Below, piece after piece: positions 41,205 through 44,732 of a stretch of DNA of 44,732 bases. This DNA is from JBGVSA01 sp047605765 (lineage in GTDB: Bacteria; Pseudomonadota; Gammaproteobacteria; Burkholderiales; Rhodocyclaceae). The notes under the pieces are model-generated. The model saw only the letters and a program-made list of their open reading frames with translations. It was not told the origin of the DNA and did not search any database. A program made the translations under genes and the position numbers. Where the stretch lies: positions 1-44,732 of the forward strand of contig JASGFB010000021.1 of assembly GCA_047605765.1 (NCBI GenBank), written 5' to 3'. The stretch's first letter is position 1. The number at the start of each line of letters is the position of its first letter.

Positions 41205-42271
41205 ACGATAAAGGGGCGCAGACGCAGCGTCTGTGCGATGCGCTCAGCCGTCGTGTGGGCCGCCTGCGCGCTGTCGAACGGCCCCAGTTGGAGGCGATAG
41301 CGGCCTTCGTCATTGAAGACCTCCAGCCCACGCGGCAGCCATTTCAATTCGGTCTGGACGTAATCGCGAAAGTTGTCCGCATTGCGCGCATCCGAAAAAG
41401 CGCCCAGTTGCAGGAAGATGCCGCGCGCCAGTTCGGTCTTGGTGGGCAAGGCGCCCGGCAGGACGGCGCTGTCGTCCGCGCCGGCGCTGGCCAGCCGCGC
41501 GATGGCGTCGATGTCGTCCGGCGCCCTGGCCACGGCGGGTTCGACCGTGGCTGACGGCGTGGCGGGGGCTTCCGCGATGATGCTGACGTCCCCCGGCATG
41601 ATGGCGGTGACTTCCACGCGGGCCGAGCCTTTGTTCACGTAGCCCAGCTTCCAGGCCGCCGTGTACGACAGATCGATGACGCGATTGGCATGGAAGGGGC
41701 CGCGGTCGTTGACGCGCACGATCACCGAGCGGCCGTTCTCCAGATTGGTGACGCGCGCATAGCTGGGGATCGGCAGGGTCGGATGCGCCGCCGTCATGGC
41801 GTACATGTCGTAGGCTTCGCCGCTCGACGTGTTGGCGCCGTGGAATTTCTTGCCGTACCAACTGCCGATGCCCTGGGCCGTGTATGGCATGAGTTGCTGC
41901 ATCGGCGTGAAGCTCTGGCCGAGCGCCACGTAAGGCCGGTTGGCGAAGCGGTGCAGCGGCTCCAGGCGTGGCTGCGCGTCGGGTACGTCGGCCAGGTTGT
42001 CGGGCGGATTGTCGTCCGGGCCGTCGTCCTTGTAATAACCGCCGCCACGCTTGGCCGTCGAAGGCGCCTTGCTGGCCGGGGTCGGTGTGGTGCCGGCGGA
42101 GCGGGGGGGCTTCTGCGCGCTGGGGGGCGTCGGTTGCGGGGCGAGGTCGGGCGCGGTGGCGCAGGCAGCCAACAGCAGCAGACAGGCCAGGAGCGGGAGA
42201 TGCCGGGCCAGCCTGCGCAGTGATTGCGGCAGGGGCCACGGGGGGGCGGTCAGTGCGATCGACGCGGGCAT
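41195..42271 (-). CDS. rlpA: Septal ring lytic transglycosylase RlpA
   Basis: A 358-aa lipoprotein. The signal peptide ends in the lipobox LLAACAT with Cys37 as the acylated residue. A Pro-rich linker leads to the double-psi beta-barrel domain (about 130-225), which has GSWYGKKFHGANTSSGEAYD and VNDRGPF. A C-terminal SPOR domain (about 285-358) should bind denuded peptidoglycan at the septum. In Pseudomonas, RlpA cleaves peptidoglycan lacking stem peptides. ATG 42271 has GAGGAG upstream. It follows rodA by 16 bp, forming the usual mrdA-rodA-rlpA unit. Confidence 0.95.
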   Translation of the reverse strand: MPASIALTAPPWPLPQSLRRLARHLPLLACLLLLAACATAPDLAPQPTPPSAQKPPRSAGTTPTPASKAPSTAKRGGGYYKDDGPDDNPPDNLADVPDAQPRLEPLHRFANRPYVALGQSFTPMQQLMPYTAQGIGSWYGKKFHGANTSSGEAYDMYAMTAAHPTLPIPSYARVTNLENGRSVIVRVNDRGPFHANRVIDLSYTAAWKLGYVNKGSARVEVTAIMPGDVSIIAEAPATPSATVEPAVARAPDDIDAIARLASAGADDSAVLPGALPTKTELARGIFLQLGAFSDARNADNFRDYVQTELKWLPRGLEVFNDEGRYRLQLGPFDSAQAAHTTAERIAQTLRLRPFIVQR

Positions 42272-42287
42272 CGGCTCCTCGGTCTCC

Positions 42288-43427
42288 TTATTCGGACAGG
42301 CGTACGCGTTGGCGCTGGATGCTCATCAGCACACCCACCCCGATGCACAGGGTGACCAGCGCCGTTCCACCATAGCTCACCAAGGGCAGCGGCACACCCA
42401 CGACCGGCAGAATACCGCTGACCATCCCCATGTTCACGAACGCGTAGGTAAAGAAGTTCATGGTGATGGCGCCCGCCATCAGCCGCGTGAACAAGGTCGA
42501 CGCGTTGAGGGCGATCATGAAGCCGCGCGCCAGCAGCAGCACGTACAGCGCCAGCAGCAACACCACGCCGAACAGGCCGAATTCTTCCGACAGCACCGCC
42601 AGGATGAAGTCGGTATGCCGCTCCGGCAGAAAATCGAGGTGCGTCTGCGTGCCCTGGCGCCAGCCCTTGCCGATGAGGCCACCGGAGCCCACCGCGATGG
42701 TCGACTGGATGGTGTGGAAGCCCTTGCCGAGCGGGTCGGAGGACGGATCGAGCAAGGTGCACACGCGGTGTTTCTGGTATTCGCGCAGGCCCGGCCATTG
42801 CACGTCGGGCGCGCAGATCTGCGTCTCGTACGACACGATGGCCACGATGGCGGCCACGCCCAGGACGGCCACCGGGATGATCAGCTTCCACGACAGGCCG
42901 GCGAAGAAGATCACGAAGAAGCCCGCCCCCAGCACCAGAATGGCGGTGCCCAGGTCGGGCTGCTTGGCGATCAATGCCAGCGGAATGCCGAGCAGCACGG
43001 TGGCGGCGATGAAGTCATAGAAGCGCAGGCTGCCCTCGCGTTTCTGGAAGTACCAGGCGAGCATCAGCGGCATGGCGATCTTCATCAGCTCCGAAGGCTG
43101 GATGCGCATGATGCCGATGTTGAGCCAGCGCTGCGCGCCCTTGCTCACTTCGCCGACCGTCGCCACGCCGACCAGCAGCAGCACGCCGATGATATACAGC
43201 GGCAGGGCCAGCGACGACAGCCGCTGCGGCGGTACGCTGGCGACGATCCACATGGCCAGCAGGGCCACCACGAGATTGAGGGTGTGCGATTCGAGCCGCT
43301 CGGGCGACGCGCTCATCATCAGGCCATAGGCGCACGCCAGCAGGACCGCCATGATGCCGAGCAGCCATGGGTCCAGCGGCGAGACGATTTTCTTCAGGTA
43401 ATAGAGCGGGTTGAAGGTCGCGTTCAT
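42288..43427 (-). CDS. rodA: Rod shape-determining glycosyltransferase RodA
   Basis: A 379-aa SEDS-family membrane protein with about ten helices. It polymerises glycan strands for cell elongation together with PBP2. Conserved segments include GAQRWLNIGIMRIQPSELMK, the catalytic-region KQPDLGTA, IAVGSGGLIGKGW and the C-terminal VVGVPLPLVSYGG. Its ATG overlaps the stop of mrdA by 4 bases (ATGA), showing translational coupling. The length is normal for RodA. The symbol mrdB is a synonym. Confidence 0.97.
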   Translation of the reverse strand: MNATFNPLYYLKKIVSPLDPWLLGIMAVLLACAYGLMMSASPERLESHTLNLVVALLAMWIVASVPPQRLSSLALPLYIIGVLLLVGVATVGEVSKGAQRWLNIGIMRIQPSELMKIAMPLMLAWYFQKREGSLRFYDFIAATVLLGIPLALIAKQPDLGTAILVLGAGFFVIFFAGLSWKLIIPVAVLGVAAIVAIVSYETQICAPDVQWPGLREYQKHRVCTLLDPSSDPLGKGFHTIQSTIAVGSGGLIGKGWRQGTQTHLDFLPERHTDFILAVLSEEFGLFGVVLLLALYVLLLARGFMIALNASTLFTRLMAGAITMNFFTYAFVNMGMVSGILPVVGVPLPLVSYGGTALVTLCIGVGVLMSIQRQRVRLSE

Positions 43428-44732
43428 TCGTCCACTGCTTCGGGGTCTTCAGGCGCCGGGCCCTGGGGTTTGGCGCCAGTCAGGTAATAGTCGAAGATCT
43501 GGCGCGCGATGGGCGCTGCCGCCGAGGCCCCCCAGCCGCCGTTCTCGACGATCACCGCCACAGCGATGCGCGGATGGTCGGCCGGCGCGTAGCCGATATA
43601 GAGCGCATGGTCGCGCAGGCGTTCGTGGGTGGCGCTTTCCTGGTACTTGGCGCCGCGCAGCGAAAACACCTGGGCCGTGCCCGTCTTGCCGGCCGATTCA
43701 TACTTGGCGCCGGCGAACACGCGCGCCCCGGTACCCCATTTGGTCACTCCCACCATGGCGCGGCTGATGACCTCGACGTTCTGCGGTTTGAGGGGGATGG
43801 TCTTGATCGGCGTCGGCTCGACGACCGTACGCTGCCCGCTGCGGGCGTTGTCGATGTAACGCACCACGTGCGGCTTGAACATCACGCCGCCGGCGGCCAG
43901 CGTGGCGGTGGCATGCGCCAGTTGCAGCGGCGTGTACGAGTTGTAGCCCTGGCCGATACCGATCGAAATGGTTTCGCCGGCGTACCACCTTTGCTGCTCG
44001 GGTTTCTTGAAGCGGCGTTTCTTCCATTCGGGCGAGGGCAGCACGCCCATCGATTCGCCGCTGATGTCGATGCCGGTACGCGAGCCGAAGCCGAACTGGC
44101 CCATGAACTGGGAGATCATCTCGATGCCCATGTCATTGGCCAGCATGTAGTAATAGGTGTCGCACGAGACGACGATGGACTTGACCATGTCGACCATGCC
44201 GTGGCCACCGACCTTGTCGTCGCGAAAGCGGTTGTTGCCGAAGATGAAATAGCCCGGGTCGGCGATGGCCTGCTCGGGTGTGCGCTTGCCGGTTTCGAGT
44301 GCCGCCAGCGCCATGAAGGGTTTGAAGGTGGAGCCCGGTGGGTAGGCCGAATAGATGGCGCGGTTGAGCAGTGGATGGTCGGGCGAGGTGTTGAGCGCGT
44401 TCCAGTTCTGCGTGTCGATGCCATCCACGAACAGGTTGGGATCGTAGGTGGGCTTGGAGACCAGCGCCAGCACCCCGCCGGTGCCCGGTTCGATGGCGAC
44501 GAGGGCTCCGCGACGATCGCCGAAGGCCTGCTCGGCGATGCGCTGCAATTCGGCATCCATGGTCAGCACCAGGTTGTTGCCCGGCACCGGATTGATGCTC
44601 GACAGCGCACGCACGGCGCGGCCCGAGGCGTCTACCTCGACCTGCTCGAAGCCGGTGGTGCCATGCAGCTCGCGTTCGTAGAACTGTTCGATGCCGGCCT
44701 TGCCGATGTGCTCGGTGCCCCGGTAGTTGGCC
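43424..44732 (-). CDS. mrdA: Penicillin-binding protein 2 (3'-terminal part)
   Basis: The frame is open to the right edge of the window, so the N-terminal part (membrane anchor and most of the pedestal domain) is missing. About 436 residues remain. The transpeptidase motifs are STFK in PPGSTFKPFMA, SCD in VVSCDTYYYM and KTGTA in AGKTGTAQV, characteristic of PBP2. It also has the family segment GIEQFYERELHG at the extreme right. PBP2 crosslinks peptidoglycan during elongation, with RodA as partner; rodA follows with an overlap. mreB/C/D would be expected further upstream, outside the window. Confidence 0.96.
   Translation of the reverse strand, partial: ANYRGTEHIGKAGIEQFYERELHGTTGFEQVEVDASGRAVRALSSINPVPGNNLVLTMDAELQRIAEQAFGDRRGALVAIEPGTGGVLALVSKPTYDPNLFVDGIDTQNWNALNTSPDHPLLNRAIYSAYPPGSTFKPFMALAALETGKRTPEQAIADPGYFIFGNNRFRDDKVGGHGMVDMVKSIVVSCDTYYYMLANDMGIEMISQFMGQFGFGSRTGIDISGESMGVLPSPEWKKRRFKKPEQQRWYAGETISIGIGQGYNSYTPLQLAHATATLAAGGVMFKPHVVRYIDNARSGQRTVVEPTPIKTIPLKPQNVEVISRAMVGVTKWGTGARVFAGAKYESAGKTGTAQVFSLRGAKYQESATHERLRDHALYIGYAPADHPRIAVAVIVENGGWGASAAAPIARQIFDYYLTGAKPQGPAPEDPEAVDE

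Noticed and set aside
1..44732. CRISPR arrays, tRNA genes, insertion sequences
   Set aside because: No regularly spaced repeats, no cloverleaf-like segments and no transposase motifs were seen on reading both strands.

Overview
This 44.7-kb window is GC-rich, gene-dense chromosomal DNA from a Gram-negative, probably motile, rod-shaped bacterium. The gene set fits Betaproteobacteria best: RapZ, class I polyhydroxyalkanoate synthase, PBP1C with an alpha-2-macroglobulin partner, the PBP2/RodA/RlpA rod-shape cluster, many chemoreceptors and c-di-GMP proteins, and DUF1289, DUF898 and DUF4126 proteins. The genus cannot be fixed from the sequence alone. I saw no rRNA, tRNA, CRISPR array, insertion sequence or phage gene.

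Layout. 2-2754 (+): the 3' end of a YfhM-like alpha-2-macroglobulin gene, translationally coupled to pbpC. 2749-7675 (-): two alpha/beta hydrolases, a PAS-PAS-GGDEF diguanylate cyclase and an Aer-like PAS chemoreceptor. 7676-8102: a gene-free gap of about 430 bp. 8103-12670 (-): a tight seven-gene operon, the most interesting part of the window. It encodes two HMA-like proteins, a membrane-tailed helical protein that may be ferritin-like, three small membrane proteins and a P1B-type ATPase whose CPC metal motif is replaced by YSC. I read it as a ferrosome (fez)-type iron-storage organelle cluster. 12822-19890: housekeeping and regulatory genes (YpfH-like esterase, NADP-dependent oxidoreductase with a divergent LysR regulator, rapZ with a NusG-II-domain gene, a MocR/PdxR-type regulator, exodeoxyribonuclease III). 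20017-26232: a carbohydrate locus with a LacI repressor, a 20-bp perfect palindromic operator, an MFS hexuronate-type transporter, a GH31 glycosidase and a Gfo/Idh/MocA oxidoreductase. 26242-28441 (-): DUF1289, DUF4126, a 2-hydroxychromene-2-carboxylate isomerase-like protein and an SDR protein lacking the usual catalytic lysine. 28608-31492 (+): a metallo-beta-lactamase-fold hydrolase and phaC. 31715-38857 (+): a GAF-PAS-GAF-GGDEF-EAL protein, then two tandem transmembrane chemoreceptors behind a good sigma-28 (FliA)-type promoter, closed by a strong intrinsic terminator. 39113-41204 (+): DUF898 membrane protein overlapping an M48 metalloprotease gene. 41195-44732 (-): mrdA (cut by the window edge), rodA and rlpA.

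How the genes work together. The ends of the window carry peptidoglycan synthesis and remodelling functions. The centre combines carbon handling (GH31 locus, PHA storage) with environmental sensing (chemoreceptors, c-di-GMP). The 8.1-12.7 kb operon would add an intracellular metal-storage compartment: the ATPase would load metal across a membrane, and the small membrane, HMA-like and helical proteins would shape or fill the compartment. That last assignment rests on motif and gene-order reasoning and is not proven by the sequence.
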